This document shows, one piece after another, positions 24,670-34,304 of a DNA stretch of 64,000 nucleotides (position 1 is its first letter; every line of letters begins with the position of its first letter). The notes beneath the pieces are model-generated. The model worked only from the letters and a program-made list of their open reading frames with translations, searched no databases and had not been told where the DNA came from. The position numbers were made by a program, and so were the translations under genes. Source of the stretch: Chitinophaga tropicalis (GTDB taxonomy: Bacteria > Bacteroidota > Bacteroidia > Chitinophagales > Chitinophagaceae); the NCBI RefSeq assembly GCF_009758205.1, contig NZ_WRXN01000001.1:1178001-1242000 (forward strand), read 5' to 3'.

Positions 24670-27600
24670 TTGTTATCAGCAATTTTTTGGAGCGCACGCC
24701 CTGTTTTGAGAAATAGTTTACCATATAGATACCGCTGCTCCAGCCTGTCGCCAGCTCATAGTTCCCGCCTGTGGTAAATGTTTGCTGGTATAATACCTGT
24801 CCCAGCAGGTTGGTGACAGAAACCTGTCCTTTTTCTCCCGGGGGCAGCGGCAGGTATACATGCAGTCTGCCACCTGCGCTATAGGCGCGGAAGGCATCAG
24901 CGCCGGCAGGTGGCTCTGACGGATAACGGCTGAATACCAGCTTGAACCGCTGATCATATTTACCTGCATCCAGATATACCCGGTACCTGGCATTGTGCTG
25001 TATGTCCTGTTGTACACCGGCAACATCGTCTTTCAGGTAAATATGCCAGCCATCCGGTAGCCTGGCTATACTGCGGGCATAAAAGGTGATCCATCCTCTT
25101 TTTTTATTGTTCAGAAAGAGGGTGATGACCGTACTGCTATCCTGCAGATAAGGCAGGGCATTGATGGAAAGCGGCTGCCCGTCATCAGCCGCCGTATATA
25201 GATCTGGTGTTACCTGGTCAGTGTTCATCAGCTTCAGGGCATCCAGATGCTCTTCAAACCCCTTGCTGGCTGTTTCCTGGAAGTAGACCACCATAGGGTC
25301 CGGTGCATAACCGTCATCGTTAAGACCTGCTTCCAGCCGCAGTAGCGGTGCATCGGCGCCGGGCATACGGTGGTAGGAGGGGCCCAGGTTATTGACCCGT
25401 GCATTGTTATTGACAGCCAGTGTGCCTGTTACCGGGAAAGTCCCATTCGTTACATGCACAAAGAAGCCCTGCATGGCAGGTATAATGTTATTGGCAACAC
25501 CATCGCTGGAAACACCATTGATGTAGGTACTGTAAGTACCAGTATATTGATCTGTAGTACCCGGATTGAAGTAGTATACTGCATTGTCAATATTGGTGCG
25601 GCTCCAGCCGGTGGCAGCGTCCCAGTCCACCGGCGACGGATAAGGATTTCCCACCAGGTTAAAGCCCAGCGTATAGGTACGGTTGCGGTTATATAATGTA
25701 GCAGACTGGTTACCATTGTTAACCACGCCGGTAATATCCATTGTTTTTACAACGGCAGATGATCCGAAATTGGCGGCATACCCCTGCATGGGGTTCAGTA
25801 CATTGGTAGTGGTGGTATAACGCACCCAGCCCAGCGAGGTCAGGTTCTCATCATAGTAATAAAGCGTGGGAAAAGTAGCGCTCAGATTAATGTCATTAGC
25901 CAGCTGGTTCACAGTAGCAGCCTGGAAAGGAGAGCTGATATAACGGTAGCCGAATGCGCTGGGCAGGTAACGTTGCATGGTCACATTTCCCAGCACACTG
26001 CCTGTACCGCTACCACTGATCAATGCTGTCTGACTTGCGGTAGAGAGTAATGTAAGATTACCGCCTGTATTGAAACTGCCGCTAAGCGGGGAAAGTATGC
26101 CACTGAGAGACAGCGTGCCGCTCAGCGTAACACCTGCGCTGTTATTGATTGTAAGATTGAGAATACTGTTGCCGGTAAACAATGCGGCAGGAATGGTCTG
26201 CGCTACCGTACCATTCATTTCTATAGTACCACTGCCGGAAGCCATACTGCCGCTATTGGTAATAACACCGCCTATCTGCAGGGTGGCATTGCTGACTGTA
26301 ACAGAAGCGCCGGACTGTATGGTGATATTGTTGCAGGCTGCCGTGCCTGTTGAAATAATAGGATAGGTTGAAAGGGAAGAAGGAATGGTCACGGAGGTGG
26401 ATGTGAGAGGAGCGGCGCCGGTTGACCAGTTGCCTCCTACATACCAGTTGCTGCTTACTGCTCCGGTCCACACAGCCACATTTTGTAACTCGCCAATGGC
26501 AACATCGCCCAGCACAGCAACGCCTGTTGCCTGTATAGAAGTAGATAACGGCGAAGTTACTGAAGGCAGTGACCATGTGCTGCCATTATAAACACCTACC
26601 TTGAAATTGGCAGTATTAGCTCCTGCATCTACATCTGCAGCTTTCCAGTTGACAGTGATACTTGTAGTGGTGAAAACAGTAGCGCTGTTAGTGAAAGACC
26701 AGTACCTGTTCACACTTTTACTTGCATCTATCCCGGATGATGTCACGCTGGGATGATCTGTTGCTGTTACATTGGTCAGTACATTGCCGGCAGTGCTTAC
26801 ACTGGCAAACAGCAATGTAGCTGGCGTATAGTTGGTAGCATCACCGGTTTCAAAAGTACGGCTTACGTTGGTGCCTGTGACTACGTTCTTTTGCAGCCGT
26901 CCGTTCACCCATCCTGTTGATTGCGATGCGCCGCTCACTGAACCGCTGGAGGGCAATATCACCGTATTGCTGCTGGTTTGAATAACACCTTTAAGAAAAT
27001 TCAGTATACCGTTCACCGTTATATTGGAAGACAGTGTGGTTGTTCCTGTAGTTTTGTTCAGCGTAAGGTTATTGAATGCTCCTGTAGATGTGATCGTTTG
27101 TGTGCCGGCGCCTGCCAGTACAATGGTATTACCGGTATTGGTAAATGTACCGCTGGTCATGCTCCAGTTACCGCCTAATGTATCTGCAAAACTGCCGGGA
27201 GAGAAAGTACCATTGCTGAGTGTAAAGTTATTAAGGATGCGAAGGATAGCGCTGGCAGATTTGGTGCCCGTGGTAGAAACAGTAAGATTGCCATAAGCTG
27301 TGGCTGTGGATATTGCCTGCGTACTACCTGCGTATTCAACCGTACTGAGGGTATCCAGTGCGTAAGCGTCGAACGCCGGCAAAGAGTTGGTGCCTGTTAC
27401 CCTGAAAGTAGCATTATCCTCTATTGTAAGTGTGCCTCCGCCTGCATCCTGGGTAATGACCTGTGCTCCATCGTCCAGCGTACCGCTTTCAAGATGCATA
27501 TCTGTAACGCCCGTAATACTCTTAGCCAGTGTAGCGGTAGCATTGGTTTTAGTAATGGTGAACTGCGCCAGCGTGAAAGATGAAGCGCTGCCGGTAATGG

Positions 27601-30600
27601 TGGAAGAAGTGCTGCCGGTAAAATTGGGTGCGCCGATAGAGGCGTCGATCGCATTATTGTTGGTAAAATTATGAGAGATATTGAAGTCTGAGTTGACGGT
27701 AATAGTGCCTGTTACAATGAAATCATAAAAGGTGGTACCGGCGCTGCCGGACAACTGTCCTGTAGCGCTGCTCATGGTAAAGGAGGATGTGCCTCCGTTC
27801 AGCATACCATCGGAAGTAAGATCGCCGCCTACGGTAAATGTATTGCTGCCTGCATTGAAAATACCAATACTGCTTATAACGAAATTACCCCCGATGTTCC
27901 AGTTGGCGCCAGGTGTAACGCCACTGCTGTTGGTAATGAAGACATTGGTGAGCGTGGCCGGAGTACCGGTAACGGTAATAGCTCCTGTGCCACCGAAATT
28001 TACTGTACCTGTACTGGAAAAGGAGGTGCCTGCCAGTTGAATGGTTTTAGGGGTAAAAGGAGTAAAGTTGAGTGTGCCGCTGCTGGTAACGGTACCATTG
28101 TTGGTAAAACTTCCGAAAATGGTATGTGTTGAAGGCCCCCCGTTAAAAGTGGCGCCGCTGCTGATGTTGAAAGCTACCCCTACAATCCAGTTCACACTGG
28201 CGGTCACGCCCCCGGTATTGTTGATGTTAAGGGTCGCATAGGTGGGGGTGCTGGTAGAATTAAGTACCGGTGCAACAGTACCGTTGAAGTTAATAATACC
28301 GCTGGAATTTGATGTTACAGCATTGATAAAACGGATGGTCTGTACGGCAGTGCCGGAAAAAGTGGTGGTGCCGTTACTGACCAGCACTCCCTGGTTGGTA
28401 AGATCTCCGTTCAGCGTTGCCAGTCCGGACCCACCATCATAAGAGCCTGACGGGGTAACGAGCAGCAAACCATTATAAATAATATCACTGCCGCTTACGG
28501 CATAGCTGCCATATACAGTTACTTTGTTAAAGGTAGTAGCGCCGCTGATGGTTTTACTACTGCCGTTCAGAACAAGGGTTCCGGTGCCAGGGGCAAAGGT
28601 GCCGCTGTTAGACCAGTTGCCGCCCAGGTTAATGGTAAAGCTGGAAGCGCTGAATGTAGTCCCGCTGCCGATAGTAAGATCTCCGTTAACCGTAGCGGAT
28701 GCAGCCAGTGTTTTGGTATTGCCGTTGCTGAGAATAAGCTGTCCGTAAGACACCCCTGCAACAGACTGTGCCCCGGCGCTATTATAATTTACTGTACTGC
28801 CTGTGTTTAGCGTGTACGTAACATAGTTAGACGGGAAATTATTGCTTCCTCCTGCCAGGAGGGTAGTGCCGCTGGCCAGGGAAAGTGTACCTCCTGTAGA
28901 GCTGCGGTTGGCCGTAAATGAGGCCAGGTTCAGCGTACCGGCGGTAATTGTCAGGTTACCATTGATAGTCACATTGCCGGTAAGAACAGCGTTGCCCGAA
29001 GTTTTATTGACAGTCAGGTTATTGAACGTGGTGGCTGACACATTCTGAGTACCTGTACCATTTAAAGCTACAGTACCGCTCAGGGAAATGAAAGACCCGC
29101 TGTTGTTCCAGTTACCGCCTACTGTGGTAACAACTCCATCCCCATTCAGAATGGCCCCGGAACTGATGGTCACATCTCCGGTTATGGTTGTAGCAGCATT
29201 AATATCCAGCTCTCCGGCGGTTACTGCAGCTTGTCCGTTTATAGTGGCGCTGCTGTTGATAGCGGCAATACCAGTGGCTTTGTTGACAGTAAGATTATAA
29301 TAACTCAATCCGGCAACTGTTTGTGCGCCTGTACCATTGTAAGTAACCGTACTATTGCCGGCAGTAAAAGTGCCGCTGGTATAATTGAAGTTGCTGCCTA
29401 TATTGAGTGCGCCTGTTCCGCTGAAAGTAATATTGGCGCCTCCTGTTTGTGTAAGTGATCCTGTTATGTTTACAGTGCTGCTGCCCGCGTTGAGGCCGAT
29501 GGTATGGCCACTGGTGCCATCGCTCAGTGCTATATCTCCGTTAACGGTAAGGGGCAGGCCATTCAGTTGTATGGTATGCGCAGCGTTGCCGCTCCACGTG
29601 CCGTTCACGTTTCCCCGTACGGTGAGAGAGCCGCCTGTGGTCAGGGAAAGGGTTGCTGCCTGTGCGCTTCCGAACAGGATACTCTTTACAGTAGCGCTGT
29701 TGTTAATAACCGGTGCGTTGGTAAAGGCGGCAGTGCCTATTTCCACTATATCGTTTGTTCCGGGGGGCAGGGAAGGGGCTCCCGTTACGCTGGTCCAGTT
29801 GGCGGCATTGAACCAGTCACTGCTTACAGAACCATTCCACCTGGCTACATTTGAGGCGTCTGATATTGTCCACCGGCCGTCAACATTACCCACTACACCC
29901 ACCTCAACATAGTTGGATGTTGCGTTGTTGGTATTTCCGCTGGTAGCGCTCCAGCTACCACTGGTATTGCGCCATAGCTGCATAGTTGTTTCATTGTTAC
30001 CATTCAGTTCATCATCCTCATAGTGTAAACGTAATGTAGCGCCGAGGATTACCAGGAGCCCTCCGGTGGTTATGGTATACTGCCTGTTGATAGAAGCCTG
30101 ACGGGGAAAATCACTGATAGAACCTTTGGTGACCGATACGGTGATAGAGCCCGTAGCCAGGCCAATTCCGGTAATGTTAATGGTATTATTCGGGCTTTCG
30201 AAAGCATAGCTGCCAATCCCGAAATTATGAGAGCGTTGTATATTACCCAGGATGATGCCGTTACCTGTGCGGGTTACGGTCATAGTCAGTGTATTGCTTC
30301 CTGTAGTGATGGTGCCGGTGGTCATATTCACCGTACCCACGCTTACATTGCTCAGCAGGCTTACCTCAGCGCTGGAAGAAGATTTGTTAATGGTCAGGTT
30401 ATTGAATGTGGTGGCGCCGCTGATGGAAACATTATTTGTACCGGTAAATGCAATAGTGCCGGACGAAGCGGTAAAAGTGCCGGAATTGATCCAGTTGCCC
30501 AGAACAGTATGTGTAAAGGTAGAGGCGTTGAATGTTGTGGAGGATGCAATGGTAATATCTCCGTTCACGGTAATGGCGCCACCGGCAGTTTTGGTATTGC

Positions 30601-32611
30601 CGTTAGACAGGATCAGGTGACCATAAGAACTGCTGGTAACAGTTTGCGCTCCGGTGCCGTTGAAATTGACGGTATTCGGCGTGGTGGCCGTAACGTTCAA
30701 TGAGCCGCTGGTAATGGTATATGCACCGGCAATGCCTAATACAGCATTGGTAGACAGTTGCAATGATGTGCCGTTCAATGTTACATTGAACAGGTTGGCG
30801 GTACCATTCAGCGTACTTGTTCCTGTAAAGGTAGCGGTACCGGCAGATGCGCTGAAGCTGCCGCTCACGTCAAGAGATGAGGCTATAGAGAAATTAGCAG
30901 TAGTGGTAATGCTTCCCGTCAATGATAGTCCGCTGAAACTGATAGTACCCGCTCCTGAAATGGTTTTGGATGTTCCGCTCATGGTGATCTGTCCGCCGCT
31001 GGCGGTTAAACTACCGCTTACAGACAGGTTGCCGGTAATATTAAAGCTGGTGCTGGTGCTGACAGAGCCGGAAACGGTCAGATTATCGAATACTATCCCC
31101 GAGCCTGTAATGGTCTTTGTGCTGCCGGATAAAGTAGTGGTGCCTCCTGAAGAGTGTGTGAAAGTTCCCGGGCCGCTGGTAGCCAGGTTGCCGCCTATTG
31201 TAAGACTGCTGGTAGCTGCAGCGGTAATATTGGAAGCCTGTATGGAAAGATTATTGAAATTATGTGTACCGGTACCACTGATAGACGAACCACCGCCGGT
31301 CATGTTGATACTACTTGTACTACCGGTAAAAGTGCCGTTATTGACCCAGTTGCCCGCAATATTATGTGTGAAGCTGCTGCCGTTAAATGTGGTGGAAGCA
31401 CCTATGCTTACATTTCCGCTTACTGTGATATTGGAAGCAGCAGTATAACTGACAGACGTACCGGCGCCTATAGTGCTGCTCAGGTTACCTGCTACGGTAA
31501 AGTCTGTGCCGGGCATGGTTTTTACAGCTGCGCCGCTGCTGCTGGAAAGGGTAAGATTACCGTAGGTCTGCGCAGAAACAGTCTGGTTGGTACCCGAATA
31601 TTCTACTGTACTGGTCAGGCTGAGAGAGCGTGTAGCATAGTTGGCCGGGAAGGTGTTGGTACCTCCGATTTTCATTGTGGCGCCGTTTGCGACGGAAAGA
31701 GCACCTCCGGCTACTGTTGTACCTCTGCTGGCAGTGAAAGTGGACAGGTCCAGCGTACCTGCACTGACAATGATATTGCCGGTATTTGCCGTGGTGGAGT
31801 TGAGTGCATTCAGGTTACCGGCAGGAGTTTTTGTCCCCGAACCGCTGATTGCAAGAGTTGAATAGGTGAGGTTTTCGCGGATGGTCTGGTTTACCAGCGT
31901 GGCGCTGTATTCCACCCTGCTGCCTGCACTGAGTGTTATTGCTCCTGAAAGACTGTAATTGGCGCTGAAAGTAGAGGCATTCACTTTCAGTATGGCATTG
32001 GCTCCCACACTCAGGGTTCCGTTGCCTGATACCTGTGGTGGAGTACCGCTTTCTGCAGGAATGAAAGTACCGTCTACCGTAACGGAAGTGGTAGCAGAAA
32101 TATTCGTGTTTAACGTTACCGTACTGCCCGCATTAATAGCAACCTTCCGGAAAGGATTGGCGCCGGAACCGTTAATGCTTTGGGTAACGCCGGCAAAGTT
32201 TACCCTCGCATTGGTAGAGTTGGTGGTATAAGTTCCTGCATTGTTCCAGTTACCTTTAACCGTAAGTGACACCCCCCTGTGAGAAATAGTGCCACCGGTA
32301 TTAATGGTAACATCTCCGTTCACCGTCAGGCTCTTGCTGATCGTTAACGTTGGTGAGCCTGTAGCACTGATGGTGAGCGACTTGCAGGCGGCTGAGTGGT
32401 TAACGGTAGGTTGAAAAGCACCGGTAAAACTGGCATCGCCTATAACTGCATCTATGGAGGAAGTGGGCACCCCCGCTGTCCAGTTGTCGGCATTACTCCA
32501 GGCAGTGCTGACAGTGCCTTTCCAGCTGGTCTGTGCCTGCGCAGCAAAGGTCCACAGCAGGAGAGAGATCACTGCTGTTATGAGGGGGCCTTTGTTACTT
32601 CCGGACTTCAT
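24662..32611 (-). CDS. Giant repetitive surface protein with T9SS C-terminal sorting domain
   Basis: 2649 residues: signal peptide (to about 27, ending AAQAQ), then three copies of a WxGxxSxxWxxxxNW module (SWKGTVSTAWSNADNW at the N-terminus, ARWNGSVSSDWFNAANW mid-protein, AVWTGAVSSNWYVGGNW about 500 residues before the end). Between them are long Gly/Ser/Thr/Asn-rich beta repeats of roughly 60-100 residues built around phrases such as FNNLTINK, VNGDLTI and GNWSNSGTF. The last 80 residues (VSVTNLLGQVLYQQTF; GIYMVNYF; KKLLITNE) are a T9SS type A sorting domain, so it is exported through the outer membrane by the PorX-regulated system. It is very Cys-poor. Probable adhesin or fibre; fourth-longest dimension of the operon by far. 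Position between chaperone and usher suggests joint action. Confidence 0.88.
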   Translation of the reverse strand: MKSGSNKGPLITAVISLLLWTFAAQAQTSWKGTVSTAWSNADNWTAGVPTSSIDAVIGDASFTGAFQPTVNHSAACKSLTISATGSPTLTISKSLTVNGDVTINTGGTISHRGVSLTVKGNWNNAGTYTTNSTNARVNFAGVTQSINGSGANPFRKVAINAGSTVTLNTNISATTSVTVDGTFIPAESGTPPQVSGNGTLSVGANAILKVNASTFSANYSLSGAITLSAGSRVEYSATLVNQTIRENLTYSTLAISGSGTKTPAGNLNALNSTTANTGNIIVSAGTLDLSTFTASRGTTVAGGALSVANGATMKIGGTNTFPANYATRSLSLTSTVEYSGTNQTVSAQTYGNLTLSSSSGAAVKTMPGTDFTVAGNLSSTIGAGTSVSYTAASNITVSGNVSIGASTTFNGSSFTHNIAGNWVNNGTFTGSTSSINMTGGGSSISGTGTHNFNNLSIQASNITAAATSSLTIGGNLATSGPGTFTHSSGGTTTLSGSTKTITGSGIVFDNLTVSGSVSTSTSFNITGNLSVSGSLTASGGQITMSGTSKTISGAGTISFSGLSLTGSITTTANFSIASSLDVSGSFSASAGTATFTGTSTLNGTANLFNVTLNGTSLQLSTNAVLGIAGAYTITSGSLNVTATTPNTVNFNGTGAQTVTSSSYGHLILSNGNTKTAGGAITVNGDITIASSTTFNASTFTHTVLGNWINSGTFTASSGTIAFTGTNNVSISGATTFNNLTINKSSSSAEVSLLSNVSVGTVNMTTGTITTGSNTLTMTVTRTGNGIILGNIQRSHNFGIGSYAFESPNNTINITGIGLATGSITVSVTKGSISDFPRQASINRQYTITTGGLLVILGATLRLHYEDDELNGNNETTMQLWRNTSGSWSATSGNTNNATSNYVEVGVVGNVDGRWTISDASNVARWNGSVSSDWFNAANWTSVTGAPSLPPGTNDIVEIGTAAFTNAPVINNSATVKSILFGSAQAATLSLTTGGSLTVRGNVNGTWSGNAAHTIQLNGLPLTVNGDIALSDGTSGHTIGLNAGSSTVNITGSLTQTGGANITFSGTGALNIGSNFNYTSGTFTAGNSTVTYNGTGAQTVAGLSYYNLTVNKATGIAAINSSATINGQAAVTAGELDINAATTITGDVTISSGAILNGDGVVTTVGGNWNNSGSFISLSGTVALNGTGTQNVSATTFNNLTVNKTSGNAVLTGNVTINGNLTITAGTLNLASFTANRSSTGGTLSLASGTTLLAGGSNNFPSNYVTYTLNTGSTVNYNSAGAQSVAGVSYGQLILSNGNTKTLAASATVNGDLTIGSGTTFSASSFTINLGGNWSNSGTFAPGTGTLVLNGSSKTISGATTFNKVTVYGSYAVSGSDIIYNGLLLVTPSGSYDGGSGLATLNGDLTNQGVLVSNGTTTFSGTAVQTIRFINAVTSNSSGIINFNGTVAPVLNSTSTPTYATLNINNTGGVTASVNWIVGVAFNISSGATFNGGPSTHTIFGSFTNNGTVTSSGTLNFTPFTPKTIQLAGTSFSSTGTVNFGGTGAITVTGTPATLTNVFITNSSGVTPGANWNIGGNFVISSIGIFNAGSNTFTVGGDLTSDGMLNGGTSSFTMSSATGQLSGSAGTTFYDFIVTGTITVNSDFNISHNFTNNNAIDASIGAPNFTGSTSSTITGSASSFTLAQFTITKTNATATLAKSITGVTDMHLESGTLDDGAQVITQDAGGGTLTIEDNATFRVTGTNSLPAFDAYALDTLSTVEYAGSTQAISTATAYGNLTVSTTGTKSASAILRILNNFTLSNGTFSPGSFADTLGGNWSMTSGTFTNTGNTIVLAGAGTQTITSTGAFNNLTLNKTTGTTTLSSNITVNGILNFLKGVIQTSSNTVILPSSGSVSGASQSTGWVNGRLQKNVVTGTNVSRTFETGDATNYTPATLLFASVSTAGNVLTNVTATDHPSVTSSGIDASKSVNRYWSFTNSATVFTTTSITVNWKAADVDAGANTANFKVGVYNGSTWSLPSVTSPLSTSIQATGVAVLGDVAIGELQNVAVWTGAVSSNWYVGGNWSTGAAPLTSTSVTIPSSLSTYPIISTGTAACNNITIQSGASVTVSNATLQIGGVITNSGSMASGSGTIEMNGTVAQTIPAALFTGNSILNLTINNSAGVTLSGTLSLSGILSPLSGSFNTGGNLTLLSTASQTALISGSGTGSVLGNVTMQRYLPSAFGYRYISSPFQAATVNQLANDINLSATFPTLYYYDENLTSLGWVRYTTTTNVLNPMQGYAANFGSSAVVKTMDITGVVNNGNQSATLYNRNRTYTLGFNLVGNPYPSPVDWDAATGWSRTNIDNAVYYFNPGTTDQYTGTYSTYINGVSSDGVANNIIPAMQGFFVHVTNGTFPVTGTLAVNNNARVNNLGPSYHRMPGADAPLLRLEAGLNDDGYAPDPMVVYFQETASKGFEEHLDALKLMNTDQVTPDLYTAADDGQPLSINALPYLQDSSTVITLFLNNKKRGWITFYARSIARLPDGWHIYLKDDVAGVQQDIQHNARYRVYLDAGKYDQRFKLVFSRYPSEPPAGADAFRAYSAGGRLHVYLPLPPGEKGQVSVTNLLGQVLYQQTFTTGGNYELATGWSSGIYMVNYFSKQGVRSKKLLITNE

Positions 32612-32621
32612 AAGTATACAG

Positions 32622-33473
32622 TTAATGCAACATCAGTTCTGCTTCAGATAAAACAACCGGTTTGCCTTTTACCATTGCTGTGTAGGTAACCTGTAGCTTT
32701 CCGTTGCGGTAATCCGCTTTCTTTCCTGTTGAAAGAGGAATGTTCAGCTGTCTTACCCGGCAGGGTGTATATACGGCTACTCCTTTTACATATCCTACCT
32801 GCATGGCTTTTCCCTGATCGGAAATAGAGCGGACGGTAATATCTCCATACACAGACATATCTCCTTCCCGTTGCAGGTTTAAACTGAGTTTAGATATAGT
32901 ATCGTTAGAGTGGGAGAGTGAGAGATCTGTTACCTGTACTTTTGCATTGGAAGCTCCTACCTGTATAATGACCGGTATACTGATGCCAAATAGCGGAATA
33001 AGCTTAACCGCAATAGCTACCGCATCTTTAGGGGCCTCTTCTCCAAGCGGTTTTTCATCCGGCGCTGCTCTGAAATAGATATGCGAACGGTATTCTCCAG
33101 GTTGCAGTTCTCCGGCTTTCTCTATTTGTACTTTAACCATTTGTGCTTCTCCGGGACCCAGGACCACGCTCCGCGGAAAGAAGCGGATATGCCCGCTGGC
33201 AAAGCGCTGACCTGAGTCCGGTTGGGTAATGTTCTCAAAAGTGCCATCTTCCTTCATCCTGATCTCTATCAATGAAATAAGGTAACGGGCAGTATCCTGT
33301 CCTGTATTGGCAAGGTTCAGTTCCTGGGTACGCTGCGAACCGTCAAATACTACTCTTCTGGGGGTAATAAGCAGGTTACCCTGAGCCGTTGCCGGCTGGC
33401 AGGTAAGGACAAATAATCCCTGGATGATGCACAGATTGTACATCAGCAGTGATGCTATTCTCATAGTTGACAA
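32622..33473 (-). CDS. PapD-like periplasmic pilus chaperone
   Basis: 283 residues with a signal peptide (to about 31, ending PATAQG). Mature N-terminus LLITPRRVVFDGSQRTQELNL is followed by NTGQDTARYLISL, the typical first strands of a PapD-type immunoglobulin domain, with an Arg in the place of the chaperone's conserved subunit-anchoring residue. FFPRSVVLGPGEAQMVKVQI corresponds to the PapD strand before the G1 edge. Such chaperones hold pilins in the periplasm by donor-strand complementation. It lies 17 bp after the first DUF4402 gene and 10 bp before the giant gene. An internal ATG three codons on is an alternative start. Confidence 0.82.
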   Translation of the reverse strand: MSTMRIASLLMYNLCIIQGLFVLTCQPATAQGNLLITPRRVVFDGSQRTQELNLANTGQDTARYLISLIEIRMKEDGTFENITQPDSGQRFASGHIRFFPRSVVLGPGEAQMVKVQIEKAGELQPGEYRSHIYFRAAPDEKPLGEEAPKDAVAIAVKLIPLFGISIPVIIQVGASNAKVQVTDLSLSHSNDTISKLSLNLQREGDMSVYGDITVRSISDQGKAMQVGYVKGVAVYTPCRVRQLNIPLSTGKKADYRNGKLQVTYTAMVKGKPVVLSEAELMLH

Positions 33474-33490
33474 TTTAACGGGTGCGGTTC

Positions 33491-34006
33491 TCAGTTGTAA
33501 TTGACAGTCACATTAAAAGGCGTGGTGGAAACATATGTGCCTGCCGCCTGTGCTGCACCTACAACAAGGGTGGCTCCTACATACAGGGTTTGAGCGCCTG
33601 ATGTCAGTGTACCGGTGCCTGAAGGGCTGCTTGTAAAAGCGTTTACAGTCATGCTGTTGGAATTGCTGGTGATTGTAACGGAAGAAGGAAGAGTTATACT
33701 GTAAGTATAGCCATCTTCCCCTGTTACATCAAAAGCAGCAGCAGTCACTGTTCCCACTGTGGCAGGAAGTGTAACACCACTTGTAGTAGTACGGGTTGGG
33801 GTAGCTGAAGGGGGTAATACTACAGTTCCTCCGGTAGTTGACTGTACAGCTACGTTCCCAAAGTTCATGTCTGCCGTTTTGGTAATGGCAATGGGGGTTA
33901 CAATGGTAGCTGTAGCCGTGGCTGTAGCTGTTTCCTGCGCAAAGGCCCTGTTCAGGCAAACTGAGAATACCATCGTAACACCGAAGGTGATAAGCATTTT
34001 TTTCAT
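33491..34006 (-). CDS. DUF4402 domain protein (putative major pilin)
   Basis: 171 residues with a signal peptide (to about 23, ending NRAFAQ). The mature protein begins with a Thr/Ala repeat (ETATATATATIVTPIAITK), then MNFGNVAVQSTTGGTVVLPP, the DUF4402 signature, and ends with YVSTTPFNVTVNYN, an alternating strand. No Cys. As first gene of the operon, small, secreted and beta-rich, it is the natural candidate for the most abundant fibre subunit; that role is inferred from gene order, not known for the family. Direct repeats GATAGGTTATGTT lie 55-95 bp upstream. Confidence 0.83.
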   Translation of the reverse strand: MKKMLITFGVTMVFSVCLNRAFAQETATATATATIVTPIAITKTADMNFGNVAVQSTTGGTVVLPPSATPTRTTTSGVTLPATVGTVTAAAFDVTGEDGYTYSITLPSSVTITSNSNSMTVNAFTSSPSGTGTLTSGAQTLYVGATLVVGAAQAAGTYVSTTPFNVTVNYN

Positions 34007-34060
34007 GACACTATTATTTAATAGTAATGGGATTGGAAAAAGTCCGGCTCTTTACGATGA

Positions 34061-34100
34061 GATAGGTTATGTTAACTGCAGAAGATGGATAGGTTATGTT
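34061..34100. repeat. Direct repeat pair GATAGGTTATGTT upstream of the DUF4402 gene
   Basis: Exact 13-nt copies at 34061-34073 and 34088-34100, 27 bp start to start, about two and a half helical turns. Both copies are preceded by GATG. Candidate regulator-binding sites; could also be a chance tandem in AT-rich DNA. Confidence 0.6.
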
Positions 34101-34226
34101 GTGGCTAAATCTGCTTTTGGAATATATTAATATTATTTTTATAGCTATAGGGCAGAATCAGCGCCATAAAAATACAAAAATTGGCCAATATCAACAATAA
34201 TTACATTTTGACCCTGAAACAGGGAA

Positions 34227-34246
34227 GGCCGCAATTATTTGCGGCC
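34227..34246 (-). terminator. Hairpin after the GH18 gene
   Basis: GGCCGCA, 6-nt loop, TGCGGCC; 59 bp past the GH18 stop. The T run that should follow on the minus strand is short, so termination is only likely, not certain. Confidence 0.5.
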
Positions 34247-34304
34247 CTCTTATTTTGAAACTATTGTATTTCAATTGTTTATTATATCTCCCCCTTTTAC
34301 TTAC

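Larger units (their letters stand above)
34007..34304. other. Upstream region of the pilin-like operon
   Basis: About 298 bp without a gene, between the GH18 gene and the DUF4402 gene, both minus strand. It holds two GATAGGTTATGTT repeats (34061-34073, 34088-34100), an AT-rich stretch near 34125-34200 and a GGCCGCA hairpin near 34227. No exact TAnnTTTG box is visible in the minus orientation. Confidence 0.5.

Noticed and set aside
30654..31861. Long plus-strand open frames (up to 264 codons) opposite the giant gene
   Set aside because: They arise from the repetitive Ser/Thr/Gly/Val codons of the minus-strand gene. They lack start context, known domains and their own promoters.
24662..32611. 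CRISPR-like or satellite array in the repetitive DNA
   Set aside because: The repeats are degenerate, of variable length and in one continuous reading frame; they encode protein modules.
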